From NCBI GenBank assembly GCA_934183135.1, contig CAKPRX010000036.1, forward strand, positions 1-22,709: a DNA stretch of 22,709 nt. Direction: 5' to 3'. Positions 7,470 through 14,313 of this stretch are shown piece after piece; within the stretch, counting starts at the first letter, position 1, and each line of letters opens with the position of its first letter. This DNA comes from an uncultured Prevotella sp. (lineage in GTDB: Bacteria; Bacteroidota; Bacteroidia; Bacteroidales; Bacteroidaceae). The notes beneath the pieces are model-generated. The model worked only from the letters and a program-made list of their open reading frames with translations, searched no databases and was not told the DNA's origin. The translations under genes and the position numbers were made by a program.

Positions 7470-9473
7470 ATGATAGACAACGTGATAAGGAACATCGGTC
7501 TCGTACTGGCCCTATGGCTATATGGAGGCATTGTGTCACTTATGGCCCAGACACCTGATACCCTCCGGACAAGAAACTTGCCGGGGGTGGTGGTTAGTGG
7601 CGATGCCTCGGCACGCGCCCTGGCCAGCACGGCTCCCGTACAGCAGATGGGACGGGCCGACATGCTTCGTCTGGGGGTAACGGACATGGCCGACGCCCTG
7701 CACAGGCTGCCCGGTGTGACCCTGCGCGACTACGGAGGGGCCGGCGGAATGAAGACGGTATCGGTGCGTGGTTTCGGAGCCCGGCATACCGGCGTATGTT
7801 ACGACGGGGTGATGCTCAGCGAGATACAGGGTGGCGAGATAGACCTGTCGCGCTACTCGATAGACAACGTACAGAGGCTCCAGCTGGTCATCGGCGACAA
7901 CGATGACCTCTTCATACCCGCCCGACAGGCTGCGTCGGCAGCGGTGCTCTCCATAGAGACTCTGAGCGACATGCCGGCCGACCGACAGGCCCATCTTACG
8001 GCCCAGATGCGTGTGGGCTCGTATGGCTATGCCAGTCCGTACCTGCGCTATGTACAGCGCCTTGGCAAGGGGCTTACCCTCTCGGCCATAGGCGAGTACA
8101 CCTATGCCGAAAACGACTACTCGTTTAAGTTGCGCAATGGCAACCTGACTACCCACGAGCGTCGCACCAACAGCCGCATGAACAGCGGCCATGGCGAGGT
8201 GGGCGCCCACTGGCGCATAGGCCAGCGCCACCAGCTGTGGGGCAAGGTGTACTACTATGACAACGACCGCCAGCTGCCAGGCATAGTCAGGCTATATACC
8301 AATGTGTGCGGGCAGCAGGAGCGCGACCGCAACGCCTTTGCCCAGTTGCGCTGGATGGGGCGGAGCCACAGCGACAGGCTGCTCTTCAAGGTGAACGCCA
8401 AGTACAACTGGGCCTCGTCGGCCTACCGCGACACCCTGTTGGCCGACCGTCGCGACGACGCCACCTACTGGCAGCGCGAGGGCTATGTGTCGGCAGCCCT
8501 GCTCTATCTGCCCGATAGACACTGGGCGCTGAGCTATGCAGCCGACTATATGTACAACAGCCTGAACAGCACCCTGAGCACCGACCGCCGCCCCTGGCGC
8601 CACACCCTGCTGCAGACGGTGGCTGCCCGCTATGTGGCCGGACGGTTTACGGCCCTGGCCCGACTGCTGTGGACCACCTGTATCAACCGGGCCCACGGAG
8701 GGCCGGCGCTACGCGACATGCGCCGATGGTCGCCCTCGCTCTCGCTGTCGTACCGGCTCCTGCCGCATGAGCAGCTGCTGCTGCGGGCATCGTTCAAGGA
8801 CATCTTCCGGGTGCCCACTTTCAACGAGAGTTACTATCACCACTACGGCAGTACCGACATACTGCCCGAGAAAACGCTGCAATACAATGTGGGCCTGACA
8901 TGGCAGCACGCATGGAGCCAGCGTGTACAGACCCGTATGACGGCCGACGGCTATATCAACACGGTGCGCGACAAGATAGTGGGCGTGCCCTACAACATGT
9001 TTATATGGCGCACGGTCAATATGGGCCGCGTGGCTGCCGTGGGTGTGGACTACAGTGCCCGGGCCACCGTGGCGCTTACAGCCCGACAGGCGGCCGAGGT
9101 GTCGGTGGGCTACAGCTACCAGCGCGTGGCCAACCACACCGACAGGGCATCGGCCAACTATGGCAAGCAGTTGCCCTATCAGCCCCTACACTCGCTGAGC
9201 GCTGCCGTGGGGTGGACCAATCCGTGGGTCAGCCTGTCGCTCCACGGCACTGGGACCAGTGGGCGCTGGGCCACGGCTAACCACTACGAGGGCACCCACA
9301 TGGGCGGCTACTGGGATATGGGCTTTACGGCCTACCGCACGCTGAGATGGCGCGGTCGCGAGCTGCAGCTGCGGGCCGATGTTACCAATGTGTTGGCCCG
9401 TCAGTACGAACTGGTGGCCTGTTACCCCATGCCGCGCACCCAGTGGCGGTTGGGGCTGCGGCTGCAACTATGA
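7470..9473 (+). CDS. btuB: TonB-dependent outer membrane cobalamin receptor, BtuB-like
   Basis: Outer membrane barrel that takes up B12 using TonB energy. The 667-residue protein has a hydrophobic signal peptide to about residue 27 (cleavage near MAQ-TPD), a short TonB-box-like LPGVVVSGD, then a plug domain with ADALHRLPGVTLRDYGG, VSVRGFGARHTGVCYDG and IDLSRYSIDNVQRL. The rest is a C-terminal beta barrel rich in alternating aromatic residues, ending TQWRLGLRLQL. There is no N-terminal carboxypeptidase-like extension of the SusC type, which fits the BtuB class. ATG 7470 is the first in frame after the riboswitch. Regulation by the riboswitch and the following btuG, btuF, btuC and adenosyltransferase genes make B12 the substrate with high confidence. 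The 79-bp gap to the next gene holds only a small GC hairpin (GCCCG/CGGGC, 9494-9509). Confidence 0.93.
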   Translation: MIDNVIRNIGLVLALWLYGGIVSLMAQTPDTLRTRNLPGVVVSGDASARALASTAPVQQMGRADMLRLGVTDMADALHRLPGVTLRDYGGAGGMKTVSVRGFGARHTGVCYDGVMLSEIQGGEIDLSRYSIDNVQRLQLVIGDNDDLFIPARQAASAAVLSIETLSDMPADRQAHLTAQMRVGSYGYASPYLRYVQRLGKGLTLSAIGEYTYAENDYSFKLRNGNLTTHERRTNSRMNSGHGEVGAHWRIGQRHQLWGKVYYYDNDRQLPGIVRLYTNVCGQQERDRNAFAQLRWMGRSHSDRLLFKVNAKYNWASSAYRDTLLADRRDDATYWQREGYVSAALLYLPDRHWALSYAADYMYNSLNSTLSTDRRPWRHTLLQTVAARYVAGRFTALARLLWTTCINRAHGGPALRDMRRWSPSLSLSYRLLPHEQLLLRASFKDIFRVPTFNESYYHHYGSTDILPEKTLQYNVGLTWQHAWSQRVQTRMTADGYINTVRDKIVGVPYNMFIWRTVNMGRVAAVGVDYSARATVALTARQAAEVSVGYSYQRVANHTDRASANYGKQLPYQPLHSLSAAVGWTNPWVSLSLHGTGTSGRWATANHYEGTHMGGYWDMGFTAYRTLRWRGRELQLRADVTNVLARQYELVACYPMPRTQWRLGLRLQL

Positions 9474-9552
9474 TGCTCCCGCCGCGAACCACGGCCCGCA
9501 ATGCCGGGCATACCGATAACGCAACAGATAACAACGCATAATTATAATAACA

Positions 9553-10698
9553 ATGAAGATGAAAAAGTATTTAGTAAGAATGGCTGCGCTGATAGCCTGC
9601 GCTCCCCTGTTCCTGACCTCATGTGATGACAGCAATGACGGCCCCTCGTATCGCTATGAGGTGTATAGCGACGGTGCCTTCATCGTTAACTCCGGCAACA
9701 TGGCCAACCACATCGACGGGTCGCTCACGGCCATCCACTTTGCCACCGGCGCGGTACAGCAGAAAGCCTTTGCCACGGCCAATGACGGCCAGAGCTTAGG
9801 CAGTGTGCCCAATGACGGACTGGTGTACGGCGATAAGATATACCTGGTGGTCGACCAGTCTAACGCAGTCATGGTGCTGAACCGCCGGACCCTCAAACTC
9901 ATCAAGAAGATTAGCACCACCGAGCTGATGGGTACCCAGGATGGCTCCGAGCCCCGCCACATCATCGCCGGAAACGGCCATATCTTCTTTACCACTTACG
10001 GTGGCTACCTGGCTGCTGTCGATACGGTCAACTATGCCCTTACGGCCAAGACCAAGGTGGGCTCCTATCCCGAGGGTCTGGCTGGCTACGGCAACACCAT
10101 CATCGTGGCCAACTCTGACTACGGTAGCGGCAACGGCTCTATCTCTGTCGTAGACCTTAACACGTTCAGTGCCGACACCCGCACCATCCAGGGCATATAC
10201 AACCCACAGAAGGTGTTCATTGTTGACGGCAACGTCTACGTTCTGGACTGGAGCTATTACGAGGGCGAGTGGCCCAACTCGGTCGAAAAGGGCGAGAGCG
10301 CACTCCGCTACGTTACTAACATGACCAGCAGCAAGGTGGCCGACGCTTACTATGCCTCCCTGCTCAATGGCAAGTTCTACATTATCAGCGATCCTTATGG
10401 TACGCCCGCCTACAGCGTGTGCGACGTTAATACTAACCCTGCCAGCGGCGTTACTACACCGCTCCACCTGTCTGAGGGCGTGTACAGTCCGGCTGGCATC
10501 GAGGTAGACCCCGGTACGGGCAATCTCTATGTGCTGTCGTACAATGCCGGCGAGGGTGGCTATGCCGACTATAGCGCCGATGGCTATGTACAGGTGTACA
10601 GCGCTACCGGTACCAAGCTCAACAAGTACAATACCGGCGTGGGTCCATGTGCCGTGTTCTTTAACGTGGGCATCAAGGCCGTTCCTTATAACAATTAA
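9553..10698 (+). CDS. btuG: BtuG-like surface lipoprotein, beta-propeller, B12 capture
   Basis: A 381-residue lipoprotein: signal peptide, lipobox LTSC with Cys24, then DDSND, an acidic stretch of the kind that sends Bacteroidota lipoproteins to the cell surface. The mature part shows repeated four-stranded blocks typical of a YncE-like beta propeller (for example GAFIVNSGNM, DKIYLVVDQSNAVMVLNRRT, GNTIIVANSDYG, GNVYVLDWSYY, GNLYVLSYNAG). In Bacteroides thetaiotaomicron, BtuG proteins of this build bind cobalamin very tightly and sit on BtuB. Location directly after btuB, under a B12 riboswitch, supports the same role here. ATG 9553 is chosen; ATG 9559 gives a protein two residues shorter. The exact blade count cannot be set by eye. 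The gene is not a nitrous-oxide or quinoprotein enzyme as far as I can see. Confidence 0.85.
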   Translation: MKMKKYLVRMAALIACAPLFLTSCDDSNDGPSYRYEVYSDGAFIVNSGNMANHIDGSLTAIHFATGAVQQKAFATANDGQSLGSVPNDGLVYGDKIYLVVDQSNAVMVLNRRTLKLIKKISTTELMGTQDGSEPRHIIAGNGHIFFTTYGGYLAAVDTVNYALTAKTKVGSYPEGLAGYGNTIIVANSDYGSGNGSISVVDLNTFSADTRTIQGIYNPQKVFIVDGNVYVLDWSYYEGEWPNSVEKGESALRYVTNMTSSKVADAYYASLLNGKFYIISDPYGTPAYSVCDVNTNPASGVTTPLHLSEGVYSPAGIEVDPGTGNLYVLSYNAGEGGYADYSADGYVQVYSATGTKLNKYNTGVGPCAVFFNVGIKAVPYNN

Positions 10699-10703
10699 CC
10701 GCG

Positions 10704-11786
10704 ATGATACGTCTACGCATCCTGTCCAGAGGGTGCCTGCTATGTGTTGTTGCCGCCTTGGTGTCGTGCCAGGGTGGCAACAATCGTGTAGATACGTCAT
10801 CTGGCGGCGACACGCTACGCTTCAAGTATGCCACGCTGCTCACCGTGGTGCGCTATGCCGACCATACCCACGTGGTGATACGCAACCCGTGGGCCAAGGG
10901 CAAGGTGCTGCGCCAGTACGACATCAGCAAGCCGCTGCGCAGGGCGGTGGTAACCACCACGGCCCACTGCCAGCTGCTCACGTGGCTCGGGGCCGGTGCC
11001 GACATTGCCGGCGTGTGCGATGCCCAGTACATCCAGGTACCCCAGGTGGGGCGGGGGCTGCGGCAGGGGCGGATAGCCGACTGCGGCAACTCGATGTCGC
11101 CATCCATAGAGAAGATGGTGGCGGCCCGGGCCGATGCCATCATCGTATCGCCGTTTGAGAATAGCGGCGGATATGGCAAGCTGGAGCAGCTGGGCATACC
11201 CATTATCGAGGCCGCCGACTACATGGAGCCGTCGCCGCTGGCCCGGGCCGAGTGGATGAGGCTCTATGGACTGCTCTTTGGCTGCGAGCGCCAGGCCGAC
11301 TCGCTCTTCCACGTGGTAGACAGCACCTACCACCAGCTGAAGGCCATGGCCCACCAGTTGCCCGTGGGGCGCAAGGTGCTCTGCGAGCGCAAGACGGGCA
11401 GCGTGTGGTACTGCCCCGGCGGACGCAGCACCATAGGCCAGCTCATAGCCGATGCCCACGGCCGCTATGTGTGGCAGACCGACCGCCACAGCGGGTCGCT
11501 CACGCTGGCGCCCGAGCAGGTGATAGACCGGGCGGCCACGGCCGACCTCTGGCTCTTTGTCTATACGGGTGCCCCCATTAGCCGCGGCCAGTTGCTGGAC
11601 GAGTACGAGGGTTACCGTACACTGCGCGCCATGTCCCGAGGGCAGGTCTACGGCTGCAATGCGGGCCGGTGCCACTTTTTTGAGGAGATACCCTTCCGTC
11701 CTGATTATCTGCTGCGCGACTACATCCGGCTCATACACCCCAGTGTACAGCTCGGCAGACTGAGATACTATAAGCAGATTGAATAA
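10704..11786 (+). CDS. btuF: Cobalamin-binding lipoprotein of the BtuF/periplasmic-binding class
   Basis: A 360-residue substrate-binding protein of the iron/B12 (Peripla_BP_2) class that would hand cobalamin to BtuC. The signal peptide ends in lipobox LVSC with Cys22, so it is membrane-anchored, as is common when no free periplasmic form is used. The two-lobe pattern is visible: VVTTTAHCQLLTWLGAGADI and IAGVCDAQYI in the first lobe, MVAARADAIIVSPFE and LGIPIIEAADYMEPSPLARAEW at the hinge, and VWQTDRHSGSLTLAPEQVI with ADLWLFVYTGAP in the second lobe. It starts 5 bp after btuG and its last 8 bp overlap btuC. Sequence alone would also fit haem or siderophore binding; the riboswitch and neighbours point to B12. 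Confidence 0.86.
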   Translation: MIRLRILSRGCLLCVVAALVSCQGGNNRVDTSSGGDTLRFKYATLLTVVRYADHTHVVIRNPWAKGKVLRQYDISKPLRRAVVTTTAHCQLLTWLGAGADIAGVCDAQYIQVPQVGRGLRQGRIADCGNSMSPSIEKMVAARADAIIVSPFENSGGYGKLEQLGIPIIEAADYMEPSPLARAEWMRLYGLLFGCERQADSLFHVVDSTYHQLKAMAHQLPVGRKVLCERKTGSVWYCPGGRSTIGQLIADAHGRYVWQTDRHSGSLTLAPEQVIDRAATADLWLFVYTGAPISRGQLLDEYEGYRTLRAMSRGQVYGCNAGRCHFFEEIPFRPDYLLRDYIRLIHPSVQLGRLRYYKQIE

Positions 11787-12783
11787 GATAGTTTACATAC
11801 TGTTAGCCGTGCTCGTGGGGCTGCTGTTTGCCGCCACGATGCTTGTGGGCAGCGTGGCCATACCCTGGGCCGACGTGGTGCGCATACTCTGTGGCCGTCA
11901 GGACGAGCCCCAGACATGGCGCTTCATCGTCCTGGAGGCGCGTCTGCCCCAGGCCATAGCCGCCACGCTCAGCGGCGCCGGCCTGGCCACGGCCGGGCTC
12001 ATCATGCAGACCGTGTTCCGCAACCCCCTGGCCGGCCCCGATGTGTTTGGCATCAATGGGGGAGCCGGGGTAGGGGTGGCCGTGGTCATGCTGCTCACCG
12101 GGGGCAGCGTCAGCATAGCCACCGTAGGGCTGAGTGGGGGGCTGGCCCTGGTCATGGCAGCCTTAGTGGGGGCCATGGCCGTCATGGCGCTCATCCTGTT
12201 CTGCTCTACCCTGGTGCGCAGTGGGGTCATGCTGTTAGTGGTGGGCATCATGGTGGGCTATCTCACCTCGTCGGCCATCTCCCTGCTCAACTACCAGGCC
12301 ACCGAGCAGGGTGTACGTCAGTACATGGTGTGGGGCATGGGCGACCTGGGTGGTGTGCCGCCGTCGCTCTTGCCCCTGTTCGTGCTGCTGGTGGTGGGCG
12401 GACTGCTGCTGTCGCTGCTGATGGTAAAACCGCTCAACCTGTTGCTCCTGGGCGAACGCTATGCGCAGAATATGGGCGTAAGTCTGCGCCCCACGCGCAC
12501 CCTGTTGCTGCTCTTGGCCGGCGGACTCACGGCCGTGGTAACCGCCTTCTGCGGCCCCATCTCCTTTATAGGGCTCGCCGTGCCCCATGTGGCCCGCCTG
12601 GCGACGGCCACCGACAACCAGCGCCGGCTGCTGCCCGCCACCATGTTGGCGGGGGCTGCCATAACCCTGCTCTGCGGACTGCTCTGCTATCTGCCCGGCT
12701 CTGCAGGCCTGCTGCCGCTCAACGCGGTGACACCCCTGGTAGGCGCCCCGGTGATACTCTATGTCATACTGCGGCGCCGATAA
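11779..12783 (+). CDS. btuC: Cobalamin ABC transporter permease, FecCD/BtuC family, TTG start
   Basis: Inner-membrane permease of 334 residues, the usual size for BtuC/FecD with about ten helices. Family signatures are present: GSVAIPWADVVRIL after helix 1, RLPQAIAATLSGAGLATAG, QTVFRNPLAGPDVFGINGGA, the segment YMVWGMGDLGG, and the C-terminal FCGPISFIGLAVPHVARL, which contains the coupling region for the ATPase. The start is TTG at 11779, overlapping the end of btuF by 8 bp; the first in-frame ATG (codon 21) would delete most of helix 1, so TTG is the sensible choice. No btuD-like ATPase follows; the adenosyltransferase gene begins 13 bp after the stop. The ATPase must be supplied from elsewhere. 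Confidence 0.92.
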   Translation: MNKIVYILLAVLVGLLFAATMLVGSVAIPWADVVRILCGRQDEPQTWRFIVLEARLPQAIAATLSGAGLATAGLIMQTVFRNPLAGPDVFGINGGAGVGVAVVMLLTGGSVSIATVGLSGGLALVMAALVGAMAVMALILFCSTLVRSGVMLLVVGIMVGYLTSSAISLLNYQATEQGVRQYMVWGMGDLGGVPPSLLPLFVLLVVGGLLLSLLMVKPLNLLLLGERYAQNMGVSLRPTRTLLLLLAGGLTAVVTAFCGPISFIGLAVPHVARLATATDNQRRLLPATMLAGAAITLLCGLLCYLPGSAGLLPLNAVTPLVGAPVILYVILRRR

Positions 12784-12796
12784 CCTCTTTGCAACT

Positions 12797-13294
12797 ATGA
12801 GTAAGATATATACGCGACAGGGTGACCACGGGGCCACCCAGCTGCTGGCCCATGAGCGGGTCAGCAAGACCGATGGCCGCATAGAGGCCAACGGCGAGAT
12901 AGACGAACTGGTGGCCGTGCTGGGCATGGCCCGTGCGCAGATGGCCGGGGACGATGCCCATCGGGCACGGTTGGCCCATATACAGCGCCTGCTTATGGCG
13001 GTTATGGGTCATGTGGCCTCGTCGGGTGCCATGGCCGTTAGCGGTCTGGCCGATGAGGTGGCGCAGATGGAGGCACAGATAGACAGCCTCTCGGCCGATG
13101 CTCCCTTTCGCTTCGTAGTGCCCGGTACCACAGTGGTTGAGGCCACGCTCCACCTGGCCCGTACCAAGGCCCGCACGGCCGAGCGCCGCCTGTGGGGCTT
13201 GAAGGGGCAGTGCGCCATAGCCGACGGCGTGCTGGTATACCTTAACCGCCTGTCTGACTACCTCTTCGCCCTGGCCACTCACTATGCTGGTTAG
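12797..13294 (+). CDS. pduO: Cob(I)alamin adenosyltransferase, PduO type
   Basis: Transfers the adenosyl group of ATP to cob(I)alamin, making adenosylcobalamin in the cytoplasm. The 165-residue protein has the PduO pattern: YTRQGDHGATQL (family YTRxGDdGTT), RIEANGEIDEL (family RxEaYGtvDEL), FVVPGTTVVEATLHLART, the arginine pair in ARTAERRLWGL, and YLNRLSDYLFALA near the end. The first glycine-rich loop has H for the common D and A for the common T, so it is a little divergent. ATG 12797 matches the family N-terminus; the frame is open to 12761 inside btuC. Placing it in the uptake operon lets imported B12 be converted at once to the coenzyme form. That product is also a likely riboswitch ligand, giving feedback. 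Confidence 0.93.
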   Translation: MSKIYTRQGDHGATQLLAHERVSKTDGRIEANGEIDELVAVLGMARAQMAGDDAHRARLAHIQRLLMAVMGHVASSGAMAVSGLADEVAQMEAQIDSLSADAPFRFVVPGTTVVEATLHLARTKARTAERRLWGLKGQCAIADGVLVYLNRLSDYLFALATHYAG

Positions 13295-13391
13295 GGGCGG
13301 ACAGCTCGTGCTCAGGCTGGGCACCGAGGGGGCTCGTGCACTGCTGGCTCAAGTCATGGCCGGTGCTGCTGGCCTGCAGCCAATCCTGTAA
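13284..13391 (+). CDS. Possible 35-residue small ORF at the end of the B12 operon
   Basis: ATG 13284 overlaps the adenosyltransferase stop by 11 bp and gives a 35-residue product beginning MLVRGGQLVLRLGTEG and ending in GLQPIL, stop TAA at 13389. It could form one amphipathic helix. Nothing in it matches a family I know. It may be a coupled small protein, the start of a gene cut off by the repeat island that follows, or chance. I lean towards a remnant or chance. Confidence 0.2.
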   Translation: MLVRGGQLVLRLGTEGARALLAQVMAGAAGLQPIL

Positions 13392-13430
13392 GCATCCCAA
13401 CGGCTTACGTAGGAGCAACGCCTATGGCAA

Positions 13431-13557
13431 CTTTTATAGAAAGCAGGCTGCGCCTCGGCCATTTGAGCAAGCTCATGGCGCTCGGCTTGCACTGCTTTTA
13501 TAGAAGCAGGCTGCGCCTCGGCCATTTGAGCAAGCTCATGGCGCTCGGCTTGCACTG
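13431..13557. repeat. Two tandem copies of a 63-64 bp unit
   Basis: Copy 1 is 13431-13494 (64 bp) and copy 2 is 13495-13557 (63 bp). They are identical except for one extra A near the start of copy 1 (TAGAAAGC against TAGAAGC). Both begin CTTTTATAGA and end GGCTTGCACTG, and a third copy seems to start with CTTT. Each unit contains GCCAT-TT-GAGC-AA-GCTC-ATGGC, an imperfect palindrome. There are no spacers, so this is not CRISPR. Read on the minus strand the unit encodes a repeated AVQAERHELAQMAEAQPA. Confidence 0.9.
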
Positions 13558-13599
13558 CTTTCGCGCCTACAGCGTGCAGGTAGTCTGTGGGCTGTGTAC

Positions 13600-13653
13600 C
13601 TGGGGCGTTGCCCCAGGCTCCGTATTGCGCTTTCAGCGCGCGTAGCTTACGCG
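13600..13653. repeat. Cluster of three short perfect hairpins
   Basis: In a row: CTGGGGC-GTT-GCCCCAG (13600-13616), GCGCT-TTC-AGCGC (13627-13639) and CGCGTA-GCT-TACGCG (13639-13653). Each has a three-base loop and perfect pairing, and the second and third share one base. None is followed by a T tract. The layout resembles repetitive extragenic palindromes more than terminators. Confidence 0.7.
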
Positions 13654-13681
13654 GAAAGTGCTGAAAAACCTTTACACGCGG

Positions 13682-13727
13682 CTGTATATTTATGCGAAAC
13701 GCGCGGCGAAAATGTATAAATATACAG
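13682..13727. repeat. Perfect 12-bp inverted repeat
   Basis: Arms CTGTATATTTAT (13682-13693) and ATAAATATACAG (13716-13727) are exact reverse complements separated by 22 bases that are GC-rich in their centre. The right arm overlaps the palindrome TGTATAAATATACA (13713-13726). Confidence 0.75.
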
Positions 13728-13847
13728 TCGAAACGGCTGTTTTTCGGGGCATAAATTCCCGATATTCTGAACAAACCAGGACTATTTTTAGGGCCATCAG
13801 GGCTGTTTTGGGGTGCCGTGAGGACTGCAAAAGTAACAGACTTTTAC

Positions 13848-13885
13848 AAAACGGGGGCTTTTGACACCTTTTTTGCCCCTGTTTT
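13848..13885. repeat. 11-bp inverted repeat with one wobble pair
   Basis: Arms AAAACGGGGGC (13848-13858) and GCCCCTGTTTT (13875-13885) pair with a single G-U, around a 16-base loop that is mostly T. On the minus strand the stem is GC-rich and ends in T's, so it could act as a terminator for leftward transcripts, but this is uncertain. Confidence 0.5.
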
Positions 13886-13934
13886 CGGCTTTTCCGAGGA
13901 CGGTTTTCCGAGCCGCCGCGACGGTCATTTTTTT

Positions 13935-13974
13935 GCTCGCGATGGTCATTACGATTCTAATGACCATCGCGAGC
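13935..13974. repeat. Perfect 16-bp stem with 8-base loop
   Basis: Arms GCTCGCGATGGTCATT (13935-13950) and AATGACCATCGCGAGC (13959-13974) are exact reverse complements around ACGATTCT. It is the longest perfect stem in the window. Seven T's lie just before it on the plus strand and no T tract follows it on either strand, so it is not a normal intrinsic terminator. A related GCGACGGTCATT (13918-13928) lies 21 bp upstream as a direct repeat of part of the left arm. Confidence 0.85.
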
Positions 13975-14249
13975 GCTGAAATGATGGTTTTCGGGTGGTC
14001 TGAAAATTGTCGTTTTCGCCACCGCTGTCCCCACGGTGAGCGTACAGACAAATTACAGAGGGCCGAAACGGCCTCGCCCGATGCCGAAATGCCCCAAATG
14101 TATATTTATACATAATCAGAAAAAACTTTACGATATGTGCCAGAGCGTATTCTGGGACTTCTGCCTGGACATCCACTATGCGCGATGCGCCATGGGCAAC
14201 CTATATTCCCCGGCCCTCTGCCAGAAGATGCGGGCAAGCCCCAACGCAA

Positions 14250-14291
14250 AACGCCAGACAGCCGTCGGGTAATGACGGGCAGTCTGGCGTT
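14250..14291 (-). terminator. Probable transcription terminator of pheS
   Basis: Arms AACGCCAGAC (14250-14259) and GTCTGGCGTT (14282-14291) pair perfectly, with an inner CCGTC/GACGG stem (14262-14266 with 14274-14278) after a small internal loop. On the minus strand the stem is followed by a short TTTT run. It begins 22 bp after the pheS stop. Confidence 0.75.
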
Positions 14292-14313
14292 GTCTGTAAT
14301 AAGTATCTTAGAA

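Larger units (their letters stand above)
13712..14113. repeat. Pair of perfect 15-bp inverted repeats bounding a 402-bp segment
   Basis: ATGTATAAATATACA at 13712-13726 and TGTATATTTATACAT at 14099-14113 are exact reverse complements. The segment between has no convincing gene and includes the strong hairpins at 13848-13885 and 13935-13974. This could be a small non-autonomous mobile element, but no target-site duplication is clear at the flanks (GCGAAA on the left, AATCAG on the right). Because each end is itself nearly palindromic and AT-rich, two separate copies of one binding site is an equally good reading. Confidence 0.5.
13295..14249. other. Gene-free island rich in tandem and inverted repeats
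   Basis: About 950 bp between the end of the B12 operon and the terminator of pheS, which converge on it. Apart from the short possible ORF at its left edge I see no believable gene. The left part (13295-13660) is GC-rich and holds a tandem repeat and three small hairpins. The right part (13660-14130) is visibly richer in A/T and holds several longer inverted repeats. Minus-strand frames stay open across much of it, but they read through repeats and have no family-like features. It may be an accumulation of interspersed intergenic elements. The individual repeats are listed separately. Confidence 0.7.

Noticed and set aside
7056..7687. Two minus-strand frames over the riboswitch and the start of btuB
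   Set aside because: They overlap a conserved RNA element and a real gene, and show no protein family signs.
13431..13557. Possible CRISPR array
   Set aside because: Only two directly joined 63-64 bp copies, no spacers and no cas genes.
13349..13774. A 141-codon minus-strand frame across the tandem repeats with a repeated AERHELAQMAEAQPA segment
   Set aside because: It runs through palindromes and tandem copies, has no domain or signal features, and its composition follows the repeats; I treat it as non-coding.
13861..14272. Short plus- and minus-strand frames of 60-85 codons in the AT-rich half of the island
   Set aside because: They overlap one another on both strands, cross perfect inverted repeats and lack any recognisable feature.
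13295..14313. A tRNA or rRNA gene in the long gene-free stretch
   Set aside because: No cloverleaf with the conserved T-loop or CCA-adjacent stem could be found on either strand by reading.
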